64,000 nt of DNA from Saussurea involucrata (taxonomy: Eukaryota; Streptophyta; Magnoliopsida; Asterales; Asteraceae): assembly GCA_033807775.1 (NCBI GenBank), contig CM066315.1, positions 63,248,320-63,312,319 on the forward strand, written 5' to 3'. Shown here piece after piece: positions 20,500-32,828 of this stretch. The notes under the pieces were generated by a model, which was not told where the DNA came from, did not search any database, and saw only the letters and a list, made by a program, of their open reading frames with translations. Positions within the stretch are counted from its first letter, which is position 1, and every line of letters begins with the position of its first letter. Position numbers and translations under genes: made by a program.

Positions 20500-21810
20500 T
20501 CAAAAGAAGTATTTCTTTAGATGTATTGCATTCCAGCTACATCGGACGTCTTGCTTGTCGAGGGTTTGGAGCTTGTAAGCACCCTTTCCTACGACTTCAG
20601 ATATTCGATACAGTCCTTCCCACTTAGTGGATAACTTACCTGCGTTCAGCTCCTTGGTGTTTTGGAATACTCGTCGTAAGACGAAGTCACCTTCCTGAAA
20701 GACTTTGGTCTTAACATTTTTGTTAAAATGTCATTCGACGACTTGTCTTTGTGATGCCATTTTGACTAAGGCAGATTCTCCTAGCTCTTCGAGAGCGTCG
20801 AGGTCGTAACTTAGGTCCACCAAATTGTGGTCGAAGGTAGTATGCCTCGATGTCGACAGTTGTACTTTGATAGGTAGGACTGCTTCACAGCCGTAGAATA
20901 AAAAAATGGCGTTTGTCATGTTGACGTACGCGGTGTCGTACAATTGGCCCATAGAACCGATGGGAGTTCCTCGACCCATCTTCCTTTCGCAGCCTTAAGT
21001 CTTTTCTTTATTGAGTTGATGATCACTTTATTGCTGTACTCTGCAAGACCGTTAGACTGAGGATAACGTGGAGTCGAGGTCGTAAGTTTCATATTACGAT
21101 CCTCGCATAATCGTTGCGTACGATCACTTATGAATTGTGACCCATTGTCACATACGATCTCGGAGGGAACTCCAAACCTGCATATAATGTTAGTTTGGAT
21201 AAAAGAGATGACCTCTCTGTCCCGAACCTGGGAGAAGGAAGCTGCTTCTATCCACTTAGAAAAGTAATCCGTTAGGACTAGCAAGAAGTCTTTCTGCCCA
21301 GGGCAGGAGGCAACTTGCCGACGATATCCATTCCCCATCTCATGAAGGGCCATGGGATCAATGTCGTGTGCAAAGGTTCGGATGCTTGGTGTGTCATACC
21401 TGAATGTCGTTGACATGAATCGCAACTCTGGACGTACCTTATGGCGTCTTGCCTTAGGGTCGGCCAATAGTAGCCGTGTCGGGATATCTGATTCGCAAGA
21501 TTACGACCACCGAAGTGGTTACCACATTCGCCATCGTGCATATCTTTCAGATTTTTTTGCACTTGCTATTGACTATCGACACATCTTAGGTTCGGGCCTG
21601 TTGATGATCTTCGATAGAGTCTATTGCCGATTATAAGATATCTTGAAGCATTGAATCGAATCTTTCGAGCTTCTATTCTGTCTTCGGGCAATTGGTCGTG
21701 CATAAGGTAATTCTTGATGTCGTACGACCAACTGTTTTCTTCGTCGAGGACATGAATCTTCTTGGAGTCATCGATGGATGAGGTCGCTAGATGGATCATT
21801 GGCATGGCGT
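20500..21810 (-). pseudogene. Integrase of Tat element B, frameshifted
   Basis: Pieces in several minus-strand frames make up the integrase. They are the zinc domain (ECGNHFGGRNLANQIS...CDSCQRHSG, about 21430-21550), the core with LVLTDYFSKWIEA, VCDNGSQFISDRTQ and SNGLAEYSNK (20916-21320), and the C-terminal part ending WNAIHLKKYFF at the stop 20500-20502. The segment 21566-21805 covers the linker from the second RNase H. The best guide is the intact integrase of element C, to which it aligns throughout. Confidence 0.88.
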
Positions 21811-22609
21811 CGAATGACGGCTTATTGAGTGCTAATCAGAGATTTGCTAGCGCATCGGCCTGAGTGTTTTGATCTCTAGGGATTTGATCGATCGAGAATG
21901 GATCAAATATTTTCTATTTTTCTTTGGCTATTTTGAGATAAGCTGTCATCTTAGAGTCTTTTGCCGCGAATTCCCCGTTCATTTGATTTATAGCCAACAG
22001 GGAATCGCCTCTGACGTGAAGTCCGGTTGCCCCCAGGTCGTGGGCCATGCTAATGCCTACGATCAGGGCTTCGTACTCTGCTTCGTTGTTTGTGGCTTTG
22101 AAATTGCATCGTATGGAATACACCATTTTTCCCCCCTGTGGCGACTTTTAGACGACGCCAAGCCCTGCTCCTCTGGCGTTTGAAGAACCATCGACGTGGA
22201 GTGTCCAGGTTGTGTCGTCTGTAGTTGCCACAACATAGGCTTCACCTTACGCTTCTTTTTCTAGTTCAGGACTGAAATCAGCAACAAAGTCAGCTAGGAC
22301 TTGCGATTTAATCACCGTTCAAGGCTTAAAATCGATGTCATAGCCGCTGAGGTAAATGCCCCACTTTGCCAATCGCAGCTGTGACTAGTGATAACAGTAA
22401 CTTTTCCATAGACGTATACCGCGTCTTGGCGTCTAGCAGATTTACTAACGTAGTAAATCGGTAGCTGTTGTTTGTCGTTTTCTCTAGTTAAGACAACACT
22501 TACAGAGTGGGGACTTACGGCGAGATACAACTATAAGATCTCATTGTCTTTTGGTTTCGATAGCAGGGGTGAAACTTCCATGTACTCTTTCAACTTTTGT
22601 AACGGCCGT
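21811..22609 (-). pseudogene. Double RNase H region of Tat element B
   Basis: Both RNase H domains are readable but broken. The second, archaeal-type domain has NNEAEYEALIVGISMAHDLG and NQMNGEFAAKDSKM at 21914-22126. The first has LTRENDKQQLPIYYVSKS at about 22430-22500, followed by a frameshift and loss of the SMEKLLLSL-type stretch seen in C. About 130 bp are missing compared with C. Confidence 0.82.
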
Positions 22610-23510
22610 TCATGGGCGTCTGTCCAATCGAAACCCCTGTTTTTTTCTTAAGACATTGTAGAATAGACGGCATTTGTCGGACGATCGGGATATAAACCGA
22701 TTCAGCGTTGCCACAGGACCTGTGAGTCGTTGGACTTCTTTAAAGTTCCTGGGTGATTTGATATCGACCAGAGCTTTGATTTGATCAGGATTAGCCTCTG
22801 TCCCTCGTTGCGTGACCATATATCCCAGAAATTTCCCGGCACTAACTCCGAAGGAACATTTCGTAGGATTTAGCTTCATTTGATATTCCCGGAGGATGTC
22901 AAAAGATGTCTTCCGATGGTCAATGTGATCGATCGCTTGTTTTGACTTGACGAGCATGTCATCAATGTAGACTTCCATCGTGTTGCCAAGGTGTTCCCTG
23001 AACATCTTATTGACCAATATTTGGTACGTTGATCCTGCGTTTTTCAGACCAAAAGGCATGACCTTATAACAGTAGATGCCTTTATCTGTCATAAAAGTAG
23101 TTTTCTCCTAGTCATCGGCATGCATTAGGATCTGGTTATATCCTGAGTAAGCATCCATGAACGTTAAAAGTTCATGTCCTGCAGTTGTGTCGACCATAAC
23201 GTCGATATGGGGTAGTGGGAATGGATCTTTAGGACATGCCTTGTTTAGGTCTGTGAAATCGATGCACACTCGCCACTTCCCGTTTTTCTTTTGTACGACC
23301 ACGACGTTGGCTAACCAGTCGGGGTACTTTACTTCTTTGATTTTTCCGGTCTTAAGCAGATTGTTGACCTCATCGTTGATTACCTTGTTTCGCTCAGGAG
23401 TGAACTTACGACGTTTTTGTTTTATAGGTTTGAACGATGGGTCAACGTTCAATTTGTGAGAAATGACGTCGGGATTTATGCCGACCATACTTCGTGCGTC
23501 TAAGCGAAAC
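22610..23510 (-). pseudogene. Reverse transcriptase of Tat element B
   Basis: Two in-frame segments separated by a TAG at 23108-23110 (a Gln codon by comparison with relatives). The upstream one has DPSFKPIKQKRRKF, NGKWRVCIDFTDLNKACPKD and LTFMDAYSGYNQI. The downstream one has YCYKVMPFGLKNAG, the catalytic YIDDMLVKS and FLGYMVTQRG. It is an RVT_1 domain of the Ty3/gypsy class. It ends close to an RNase H frameshift at 22610. Confidence 0.93.
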
Positions 23511-23747
23511 AGTCGGCATGCTCCTGTAAAAAGAAGATTAGTTTTTCCCTTATGACGGGATCTAGCGATGCCCCCACAAGGACGACTCGATCAGGCCTGT
23601 CCTTGTCTAAGATAACTTCTTCCAGTCGACACTCATCGATAGACTCAGGGACATCCTGGATCTGTAATTGCTAGATGTCATTCTTCTGAGGCTTCAACGT
23701 CGCCTTGTAGCAATCACGAGTGGTCTTTTGCTCACCTTTGATTTCCT
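23511..23747 (-). pseudogene. Protease-RT linker of Tat element B
   Basis: This short region corresponds to the block LVGASLDPVIREKL before RT in element C. It has several stops and frame changes. The gag-protease segment ends at 23748 in the opposite phase. Confidence 0.55.
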
Positions 23748-25679
23748 TCACCCCCATGGTGTCGGGAACTTGATTGTCTGGTAATAGGTTGAGGGGACCG
23801 TCTTCATATCGTGGATCCATGGTCGACCAAGGATGATGTTATAAGCTGACGAACAGTCGATGACATTAAACTTTGTCTGCTTATTGATCCCTTTAGCATA
23901 CACTGGGAGGATGATTTCTCCCAGAGTGTTGGTCGAATCTCCGTTGAATCCTACAAGAGTTGTCGAACGACGAACTATCTCTGATTTATCGATACCCATT
24001 GCTTTGATAGTGTTCAGAAAAATAATATTAGCTGAACTTCCTCCGTTGATCAAGACTCTTTTGGTCGAGCAATTCCTCACAGTAAGCTGGATAATCAATC
24101 CGTCGTGATGTTTCTGCCAGCTATCTTGGAGATCGTCTTGGTCGAACGTGATGGGCATTGCCTCTAGTTCCAATTCCTGCTTCGGTCGGGACGACCGAGG
24201 GATGGGATGCTCATCTGATACCTGACTGGCGTGCCTTTTGGCTGCCGAATAGGTTAAGCCACATACGTCTGATCCTCCTGTCACACAGTTAACAACTTTT
24301 GCATGGACAAGGGATGCTGGTCGCGTGTTATTGACAGGTGTCGATTCTTTGTCGATCAATCCTTGGAGGTGACCCTTGGGAACGAGCCAAGCCATCTCCT
24401 TCTGCAATGCTATGTAGTCATCTTTTGTATGACCATGGTTGCTGTGGAAGTCGCACCATTTGGTCTTGTCTTTCTTGGCATCATCTTTGTCACTCTTTTT
24501 GGGCCATCGGATGGTCGACTGTACATTCTTGAGAGCCTCGACCAAGTCTTTTGAAGTTCCCTTGAATCCATAAGAAGAAATCTTAGGATACTGAGGAAAT
24601 TTCATCGTAGGATTACTCTTTTTCTTTTCCAACTGAACGTTTAAATTCTGGCGCGCGGGCTCTGCTTTGACGTTTGACTTGGGTTTGAAATCAGGTTTCT
24701 TTATCCCTAATGATTTTTTGTTGCTCGAATGCTTACGACGGAAAGCCACGTCGTCTTCTACTCTCATGTACGCCAGCGTCCTAGCTTGTACGTCTTCAAA
24801 GTTCTCTGGCGGATACTTTGTAAGATCGATGTACAATCCTGAGCTATCGCCGTCGAGACCTCTCTTGTAGGCCTCGATCGCAGTTTTGACATCGTAGTTT
24901 CGGATACTGATCATTTCTGCATTGAAACGATTGAAGTAACTGCGGATGGATTCTCCAGTTTTTTGGGTGACGTAGTACAGGTCGCTGGTCTGCTTCTCCA
25001 TCTTGCGACTGCTGGCGAATTTTTGTGAAAACTGGTTGACCAACACCGCAAAGTTGCCGATAGACTTAGGTTTGAGGTTGATCAGCCATTGGAGAGCAAC
25101 ACCTGTAAGGGTCGCACCAAAACTTTTGCACATGCATACTTCCTAGTATTGATGTGGGATCGACGCGATCCACATCAATTGCTTATATTGGGCGATGTGC
25201 TTTGTCGGGTCAGTTATTCCTGAATATTTGGGCGTAAAAGTAGGAATACTGTATTTCTTTGGGACGTCGACAGTTTCAATCTCGTCGATGAAAGGTGATG
25301 CTTGGAATCCTGAGCGGGGATCGACATCAACAGGGACAGCAGCACCAGGCAATTTTGAAAGTAGATATAACATCTTTTCATTTTATTCTTCCAGAAGCCT
25401 CAATCGTCGAGCGACTGGGTCGTCTGAATTAAGCAATGCAGCAGTTGGAGGGATAACTCCCAAATCCTGAGACGTTATGCCGACCGTCGTATGGAAACCA
25501 TTCATGTACGATGAATCGTCAGTTTCTCCATTGAGGCGGAAGTTCATGGGAACTGTCATCGTCGGCTGAGGGATGGTCGGGATGTGGTTAGGCACGGTTC
25601 CATTGTACAACGGGGGCAGCCTTAAATGTTGCGGGGGAAATTGTTCCGAGAATGGAACGCTGACAAATGGCCTCAGACC
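23748..25679 (-). pseudogene. Gag and aspartic protease of Tat element B, N-terminus cut off
   Basis: One frame runs from 25679 to 23748, with stops at 25383-25385 (TAA) and 25143-25145 (TAG). Retrotrans_gag features are SIPTFTPKYSGITDP, GVALQWLINLKP and LYYVTQKTGESIRSYFNRF. A zinc-finger-like WCDFHSNHGHTKDDY has Tyr in place of the last Cys. The retropepsin reads VLINGGSSANIIF, with Asn where the catalytic Asp belongs (AAC at about 24050), and ends with IILGRPWIHDM. The upstream gag end is cut at 25680 by Sirevirus E. It is a clear pseudogene, losing both zinc binding and protease catalysis. Confidence 0.9.
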
Positions 25680-25680
25680 T

Positions 25681-25913
25681 TGTTAGGTATAATTTGTATT
25701 GAATAGAAGTTCAAGGGTTGACTTTGTAAATATCCCAAAAAGGGGTATAAATAGAATGCTTAGCCTAATTGTTTAGGTTTAATCTTCATATTCATTCTTG
25801 CTACCGTATTGTAAAAACACTCTGAATGTTATGTGAATGACAGATTGAAATCAATCGTTCTTATTGCTTATTGATAGTATTATGGATGTTATTGCACTAA
25901 TCTGGGATCCACA
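25681..25913 (+). repeat. 5' LTR of Sirevirus E
   Basis: TGTTAGGTAT to GGGATCCACA, 233 bp. A TATAAATAG box is at 25746-25754. The 3' part (TTATTGCACTAATCTGGG) is identical with the 3' LTR, while the middle has many substitutions and indels. Confidence 0.9.
25746..25754 (+). promoter_or_regulatory. LTR TATA box of Sirevirus E
   Basis: TATAAATAG about 65 bp into the LTR, conserved in the 3' LTR at about 38329. It is a likely core promoter for the element transcript. Confidence 0.6.
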
Positions 25914-25915
25914 AT

Positions 25916-25927
25916 TGGTATCAGAGC
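25916..25927 (+). other. Primer binding site of Sirevirus E (tRNA-iMet type)
   Basis: TGGTATCAGAGC two bases after the LTR end, complementary to initiator tRNA-Met. Confidence 0.95.
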
Positions 25928-26871
25928 ATACAGACAAATCGATTCAAGGTTTCTGGTAAGTTTCTGATAAGTTTCTGTCAACTGCAGTTTCATTCTAAAA
26001 TCTCATTATTTGATTTGGGTAAAATTACTTGATTCTGCTCGTTTCATTCGCTTCGTAATAGTGATATTTGTATTTCTGCAAAGTTTTAGATTCCAATTCA
26101 ATCGTTTGAGTGATTTTTAAGCAAAATTCTTTTCCAAGTTTTTGGTCTCTGTTCTTGATAAAAGCATCAATTTTTTCATCAAAATCGTGTTTTTTGCTTA
26201 GAAATCGTGTTGGGTTTGTTTGTTTTCGTGTTTTGGTCGAAATCTAACCTTACAGAAGTGAAATCGAGCAACCCTAATCGCATCCTGATCCGATTTTGTC
26301 GAAGCAGCCGCAGTGTCCGGAAGTTCTCATTCTTTCTGGATAACTTTTTTTCTCGTCACTTTCCAGACGACATCTCTTCGGATTGTTAATTGTATCCGAT
26401 AAATCTCACGTATCCGGAAGGTCTATTCGGGTTGCTTGTACTTCCCGGTAGTCTCTCGCATCCGATAACTCATCCGGATTGCCCCAGTATCCGGTAAACT
26501 ATTCAGATCCATCTTGTATCTGGACAACCACAGTTCCCGGCTAAGTTTGTTCGGTCACTCCATCTTTCCGGTAAGTAATTCTTCCGGTAACTTCCATTTT
26601 TCCGGTAACTTTTATTTGTTCGGTAACTTTTATTTTACCAGGTCACTCTTGCTATTCTGACACTTCACACACAATGGATCCGGACACCTCTGATCCGGAC
26701 ACTTTATCCGGATTCCTATCCGGGTAAGTTTGCAGTGTTAACTTATCTTACCTGTTTAGTTCAAATCACTCTTAGACTTTACGTTAGGACTGTCACTCTT
26801 AGTGCCTCGCATTAAGTCTCAACCTTGAATCGATACTACTGTCTGACGATCACATTAGTGCACATTTCACT
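25928..26871 (+). other. Untranslated leader of Sirevirus E with CCGG-rich block
   Basis: About 940 bp without a supported ORF. From about 26300 to 26730 it contains a dozen or so short motifs built on TCCGGA, TCCGGT or CCCGG, spaced irregularly (for example TTTCCGGTAACTT repeated near 26570-26640). The leader of SIRE-type elements is long, but such a dense CCGG motif block is notable. Confidence 0.6.
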
Positions 26872-28040
26872 ATGTCTCGCGAAGCTCTTGCTATCGGTAT
26901 CGACTCCAAGCCTCCGATTCTCTATTGAGGCGAATACACACAATGGCGAGACAGATTCGTGATTTTCATCGAGTCAAAAGACAACTACGAGTACATCTGG
27001 CAAGCTCTCACCAAAGGCCCTGAAGACACTCCAATTCAAGCTATTCCAGCCCAAGCCGAAGGTCCTCAAGAACAGGCAAAACAAAAGACGTATGCCATGA
27101 TGACTGACGAGGAGAAGAACAGATAGAACGGGGAGAAGCATGCCAAGAGATATCTGGTTCAGAGTCTGCCAAACGAGGTGTATACTGCTATTGACAGCTA
27201 CAAGGACACTTCCAAATGCATGTCGGATCAAGTTGAAAAGATGATGAGTGGGAGCGAAGTGGGAAATCAGTTGAAGGTAAACAGCTGCATTACGCGATAT
27301 GACGGGTTCAAGCAGCGAAAGGGTGAATCGCTAACTCAGGCATACGAACGGTTCTCCCTTCTACTGAACGAGCTCCACAAGAACAAGATCACTCGATCCA
27401 ACACGGAAAATGCTCTCAAGTTCTTAAATAACCTTCTGCCATAATGCAAAGTGTTTACTTCTCACGTCAAACACAATCATCTTATTGAGAACGTTCCAAT
27501 CAATGAGCTTTATGAAATGCTCGTGCAAGATGAGGAAGAAGTCATGGAGAGCATTATCAAGCATAAATCTTCCTCTAAACCTCAAGCTGATCCCCTCGCG
27601 CCCGTTTCAGAAAAACACGGCAAGTCATCCAGCTATAGTTCCAAAAGGACTCAAGTGTCTAGTGAATCTGAACGTGAAGATGAAGAATCTGAGAAAAGTG
27701 ATTCAGATCCAGAGTTAACTGAAATCAAGAAAGCTATGGCACAAAATCCTTTCAAAAGAAGTCCTTCTTCAAGAAACCATCATCCAATCATCAGCGCTAC
27801 TCAACCACTCCCAACAAGCGCCACGATTACAAGGATAAGTACGAAGGAAAGAGAAAGTCTGACAAGCACAAGCATTCTGATCACAAGGAGAAGCCTGAAC
27901 GCAAGCCCGAAGCAAATATTCGAGATGAGCCAGTCACGTGCTACAATTATGGCAAATTGGGACATTTTGCCAAAGACTGCCGAAAGCTCGTAGTTCGTAA
28001 CGTGGAATACTACAAAGGAAAGCTGCTTCTAGCACAATAG
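26872..28040 (+). pseudogene. Gag of Sirevirus E, N-terminal and zinc-knuckle part
   Basis: ATG at 26872 (MSREALAIGIDSKPP) is followed by TGA at 26926-26928, a TAG near 27124 and a TAA at 27442-27444, all in one frame. The gag core is readable (GEYTQWRDRFVIFIES, YLVQSLPNEVYTAI, LTQAYERFSLLLNELH, NELYEMLVQDEEEVMESI). Near 27770 the frame shifts and continues into a basic region and a zinc knuckle CYNYGKLGHFAKDC, in which the second Cys is Tyr. It ends at TAG 28038-28040. Confidence 0.85.
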
Positions 28041-30196
28041 AGAGAAGCAGGAAAGACACTGATGGTCGAAGACGACTACTGGCTAACTCGTTCTGATGAC
28101 GAAAGTGATACTGAAGATGATGATGCTCACCTATGCTTCATGGGCAACCATACTCCTCCTCCAGATCTCGGAGAATCGTGTCAGGTATGTATCCCTATTC
28201 ATAAAGCCTTAGTCGATCGGATGCAAACCCTTGTTCAAAGAATAGATTCCCATAAAGCTACCACTAATGAACAACTACTTAAAATTAATTCGTTAAAAGA
28301 AAATCTAGATGTTCAAAAACGGATCACTGAAAAGATTAAGTCCGGTAATGCTAATCTTAAAGAAAAATGTGCAAATCTTTCGATAGCACCAAAGGACTTA
28401 AGGGCAATAATATCTGATTTAAACTCGAAGCTTGATCAGTGTGAGAATAAGAAAGCTGAGATTGTCTATCAATGCTCGTCTCTTCAAATACAAATCAAAG
28501 AGAATGTTTCCAAAATAACAGACCTAGAGCTTAAACTTTACAAACGAGGTCAAACCGATCAAATGATCCATCTGAACAAACCTAAGGAATTCAGTTATTT
28601 TAACAAAGAATAGGGAATTGGGTACGATAACTCACATTATTTGAAAAAGGTTTTAACAATGAGGCCTACTCTATACGAGTTTAATTTCTTTGGACTCGAT
28701 AGAAAATACCCCTAATATAAATACAGATGGACGGGACCTCTCGAGGAGAAAGGAAGAGGAAACTGAGGAATATAAACGCAAACATACAACTAAAATGCAA
28801 TTGCCTTTTGATTATGAAATTCTTAGCACCTCTTATGAGAAAAGAAGTCCCGGTATCTTTTAAATGACTACTTTGATGGCTACAAAGTTGCAAAGCCCAA
28901 GGATTGCTCTAAAAAGGATGAGGCCCCAGCAACTGAAACTAAAACTGAGACGGACGAGTTTAAATGCTATGTTCCTCCTCTAGTTTTAGAAATGAAAATA
29001 GTCGAGTTAGAGGAGTCACTTGAGAAGGAAATGACTAAATTTTAAAAAGAAAAACAAGAACTTTTACTAAAACTTGAGAATTTCAATTCCATAAAAGCAG
29101 AAACTGTATCTAATGAGGAAAAGGAAACTCTTAGGACAGAAATCAACAGTCTCACATCCAAATTGTCTACCTTGGCAACAGAAGTGATGAAAGAGCAGAT
29201 AAGTAAGGGCAAACTTCAAAAGAAGTTTGACCGACTTCAAAAAGAGAAAGTCACTCTGTCTAAACGTTCCTCCAACTCGTCAGATACATCGTCCTGTAAG
29301 GCTTTTATAGGCAAAACTTCTTCAAGAAAAGGGAAAGAATCTCAAGTAATCTATTTGCCAAAGAATCTAAACTCTGACTTTCAAAAAGAGTCCACAACCA
29401 ATTCTTTGCAAAACACCGTTCCAAATGATTCTTCACCTCCTTCCTCTACCGGTGTCCCATCTGAAAACGAAATTGATTTTTCAGCATTCATGAATTTCGA
29501 CAGTTGTACAGATGAGGAGTTTTCTAAGATCAAATTTGACAAACCTCTTTCGAGCCACACGATTTTCTTTCCAAAATGGTTGATCGACCGATCAAATTTC
29601 AAAAAGGTGAATGTTCTACATCTGCACCTAAAACCCGATATGTGAAGGATGTTGCTAAAACTGAATCTAAATCCAACAAACGTTCATAGAAAAGGAAACA
29701 AACCGGTTGACCCTAAAATAGACATCCTTACTACTCAAGATCTACTAATCATACCTTTAATGATTTTTCAGATAAAAATGGTTGGGCCAAACAAGACGAA
29801 CAAAAGTGGGTAGCTAAAGGATCTGACAAGAGCAAGTCGGAGTCAAATTCGTTTAATTCTGCTTTCAATTCTAGGGATGACATTAATAATCATGGTTTGA
29901 ATAAGTCGAATAACTTTGTTGAACAAAGCGTTAATTTTCCGTTAAGACTTTATTCCATTCATCAATTGATTCAATTATGTCATGATTGTTTGTGTTGTTC
30001 AATTTATGGATTGAATGACTTTATTGATAATCGATTTGCATCTGATTGGTTTGGTTCTCATCATGTATTCAATTCTCGTCCTAAACGTAAATCACGTAAA
30101 CCCAAACGAAAACCCAATTCAAAATGGGTCCCCAAAACAGGTGATAAACCTAACCCTCCAGGACCCATTTTCAAATGGGTACCTAAAAATGCCTAA
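28041..30196 (+). pseudogene. Gag C-terminal coiled-coil region and linker of Sirevirus E
   Basis: Three main open pieces (28062-28613, 29163-29645, 29897-30196) interrupted by short degenerate stretches. They encode an acidic start (RSDDESDTEDDDAHLCFM) and long heptad-like helices rich in Lys, Glu and Leu. A Ser-rich zone follows, then a basic tail with repeated KWVPK (PKRKSRKPKRKPNSKWVPK). The last piece stops with TAA at 30194-30196 just before the protease. The same basic WVPK end with a stop occurs in element A. Confidence 0.75.
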
Positions 30197-30210
30197 ACTC
30201 ATTTTTGCAG

Positions 30211-30728
30211 AATGGTCATGTGTGGTACTTAGATTCAGGATGCTCCAAGCACATGACCTAAAGGAGGGAGCTGCTCACGAACTTTACCGAGAAATTCTGC
30301 GGCAACGTGAGATTTGGGAACGACGACAAAGCGCCAGTTATGGGCTACGGTGACATTGTTCAAGACAAGATAACCATTAAGAAGGTTTCATACGTTGCTG
30401 GGTTAGGATACAACTTATTCAGCATCGGAAAATTCTTCGACAAAGACTTGGAGGTCAACTTCAAAGCCTAAAGGTGTAGCGTCCGTACAGAAGACGGAAA
30501 GGAACTGCTAGTTGGAACACGCAAGACCAACCTCTACACCATCAACCTCTCGTAACTGAAAACCGATGAATCCGTCTTCCTAATGTCAAAGGACAACACT
30601 CAACAAGCTTAGATCTGGCATCGTCGACTTTTGCACCTCAACTTCAAGAACATCAACAACCTGGTGCTAGGCGGACACGTGAAAGGCATGCCCGAGCTGA
30701 AGTTTGAGAAAGATCGATTATGTAGCGC
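30211..30728 (+). pseudogene. Protease and GAG-pre-integrase of Sirevirus E
   Basis: Starts NGHVWYLDSGCSKHMT, with the retropepsin DSG motif intact, then a TAA at about 30259. Readable stretches KITIKKVSYVAGLGYNLFSIGKF and WHRRLLHLNFKNINNL (zinc-binding His pair present) lead to CSACEMGK. At least four further stops lie in between. Confidence 0.85.
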
Positions 30729-31010
30729 ATGCGAAATGGGAAAATGAAGCGAGTATCTCACAAGCCGAAGGCCGCTCCGAGCACATCCCGGTCCCTCGAG
30801 CTCATCCACATGGACTTGTGCGGACCGATGCGCGTCCAAAGTATCAATCTCAAGAAGTACGTTCTGGTCATGGTCGACGACTTCTCACATTACACTTGGG
30901 TAATGTTCCTGCACTCGAAGTACGAAACCCCGGAGCTTATCATTACCCACCTGAAGACCGTCCAGCTGAATCTATAATAGCTGGTTCAAACCATCAGGAC
31001 GGACAACAAG
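30729..31010 (+). pseudogene. Integrase N-terminal core of Sirevirus E
   Basis: Open from 30729 with LELIHMDLCGPMRVQS (first catalytic Asp), YVLVMVDDFSHYTWVMFL and the second Asp in IRTDN just after. Two adjacent stops, TAA TAG at 30975-30980, split it from the following segment in the same frame. Confidence 0.88.
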
Positions 31011-32828
31011 ATGGTGTTCAAAAACCACACGCTGGATGAATACCTTACCTCGGTGGGTATCTCTCACACATTCTACGCCACGAGGACTCCTCAGCAGAAT
31101 GGAGTCGTAAAAAGGCGGAACCGTACCCTTGTCGAAGCCGCTCGCCCAATGTTGTCTCAATCGAAGTTGCCATTATTCCTCTGGGCTGAAGTTGTTGCAA
31201 CCGCTTGCTATACGCAAAACCAATCCATCTTCAACAAACGGTTCAACAAAACCCCGTACGAGATCATCAACAACAGAATCCCGAACATCAAGTATTTCCA
31301 CGCGTTCGGGTGCACATGCTACATACTGAACGACAAGGATGACCTTGGCAAATTCAGTCCCAAGGCAGATGAAGGAGTTTTCATCACATACTCCACGCAG
31401 GCTCAGGCATTCCGCGTTTATAACAAGCGCACCAAGACAATCATTGAAAGCGTAAACGTGACATTTGATGAAGCGGCCGATTTGGCTTCTGAACAACTCA
31501 GTTCAGAACCCGCTTTAACTAGCGTGTTATCTTCCGAACACCCTCGTTCGGGATCTACACCAACACCAGTAGATCCAAATCGTGTCTCCACATCACGATC
31601 ACATCTTTCCAATTTGGATTTATTGTTTGAACATTTTTATGATGATTTATTTCATGCATCTAACCCATCTGTCAATGTGATTAACAGGATCGAAGCGATA
31701 CAACAAGAAGATTCGGCAAATCTGACCGGTCCCCCGTCTTCTACTAGCGCCCCAACCACCAAAACTCCCCAAAGAACAAGTGACAACACAATCGCCAATG
31801 ACATTCCACCGGAGAGTACTCCGCCTCTCCAAGAAGTAGCTGCAGAAGATTCGTCTTCCACAAATAGAAAGGAGCAACCATCCTCTTCCCCGGAGGCTGG
31901 TCAACCATCAGCGAATCCAGAATCGATGGTTCCAGTCAGAAATCCAAGAACTCTCGAAGCTGTGCAAGACCTTCACCTCGGTACATATGTGGATCCGGAC
32001 ACATCTCACGCAACTGCTCAATCGCTTCCACATACAACCAAATGGACACGTGCATACCCTCTACATCAAATCAACGGTGATCCTTCCACACCTGTTCATA
32101 CTCGAGGCGCCTCCGCTAATTTTTGTCTCTTCTCCGACTTCCTCAGAAAAATTGAGCCCACAATTGCCGCCGAAGCTTTCAGCGATCCGGATTGGGTAAT
32201 CACAATACAAGAGGAACTCAACCAGTTTGAGGCCCTCAAGGTATGGCGACTTGTCCCATGTCCAGCTAACAAGACGGTTATCGGCACGAAGTGGGTGTTC
32301 AAAAACAAGAAGGATGAAGATGGCATCGTCAATCGAAACAAGGCGCTCCTTGTAGCAAAAGGATACCGACAACAAGAAGGCATCGACTACGACGAGACTT
32401 ACGCCCCGGTGGCACGTATTGAAGCAATTCGAATGTTTCTTGCCTATGCCGCCCACAAGAATTTCACTGTCTTTCAGATGGACGTAAAGACAGCTTTCCT
32501 CAACGGCGTTATCAAGGAAGAGGTATATGTCTCGCAACCAGAAGGCTTTGTGAATGACTCCAAGCCCAATCATGTCTACATCCTAGACAAGGCCCTCTAT
32601 GGCCTAAAGCAAGCTCCACGTGTCTGGTATGATGCTCTGTCCAAATTCTTAGTCAAAGCTGCTTTTTCAAAAGGTAAAATCGATACCACTTTGTTTATTA
32701 AGAATGAAAAAGGTCACATTATTCTTGTTCAAGTGTATGTTGATGACATTATTTTTGGCTCAACAAACCCTCAGTACTGTAAGAGCTTAAGAGCTTTGCG
32801 GTACTCATGGGAAGATATTTTCAAATGA
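31011..32828 (+). pseudogene. Integrase C-terminus and reverse transcriptase of Sirevirus E
   Basis: A 605-codon open segment. It begins in the integrase core (GISHTFYATRTPQQNG) and shows VVKRRNRT, where the catalytic Glu of the D-D-E triad has become Lys. An acidic/Ser-rich linker follows (about residues 150-370), then the copia RT with GTKWVFKNKKDEDG, RNKALLVAKGYRQQEG, FQMDVKTAFLNG, YGLKQAPRVWYDAL and the catalytic YVDDIIFGSTN near residue 580. A frameshift after NPQYCKSL ends it at 32828. The RT block is the most complete copia RT in the window. Confidence 0.92.

Larger units (their letters stand above)
10433..25680 (-). mobile_element. Tat-lineage Ty3/gypsy element B, truncated in gag
   Basis: Minus-strand element with a split 3' LTR (10433-10628 plus 17565-18138), polypurine tract at 18139, an antisense ORF on the plus strand, then integrase, double RNase H, RT, protease and gag at increasing coordinates. 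Gag is open up to 25680, where Sirevirus E begins. Its N-terminus and 5' LTR are not found on the far side of E. Frames carry many stops and frameshifts. Excluding element C, about 8.3 kb of B remain. Confidence 0.9.
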
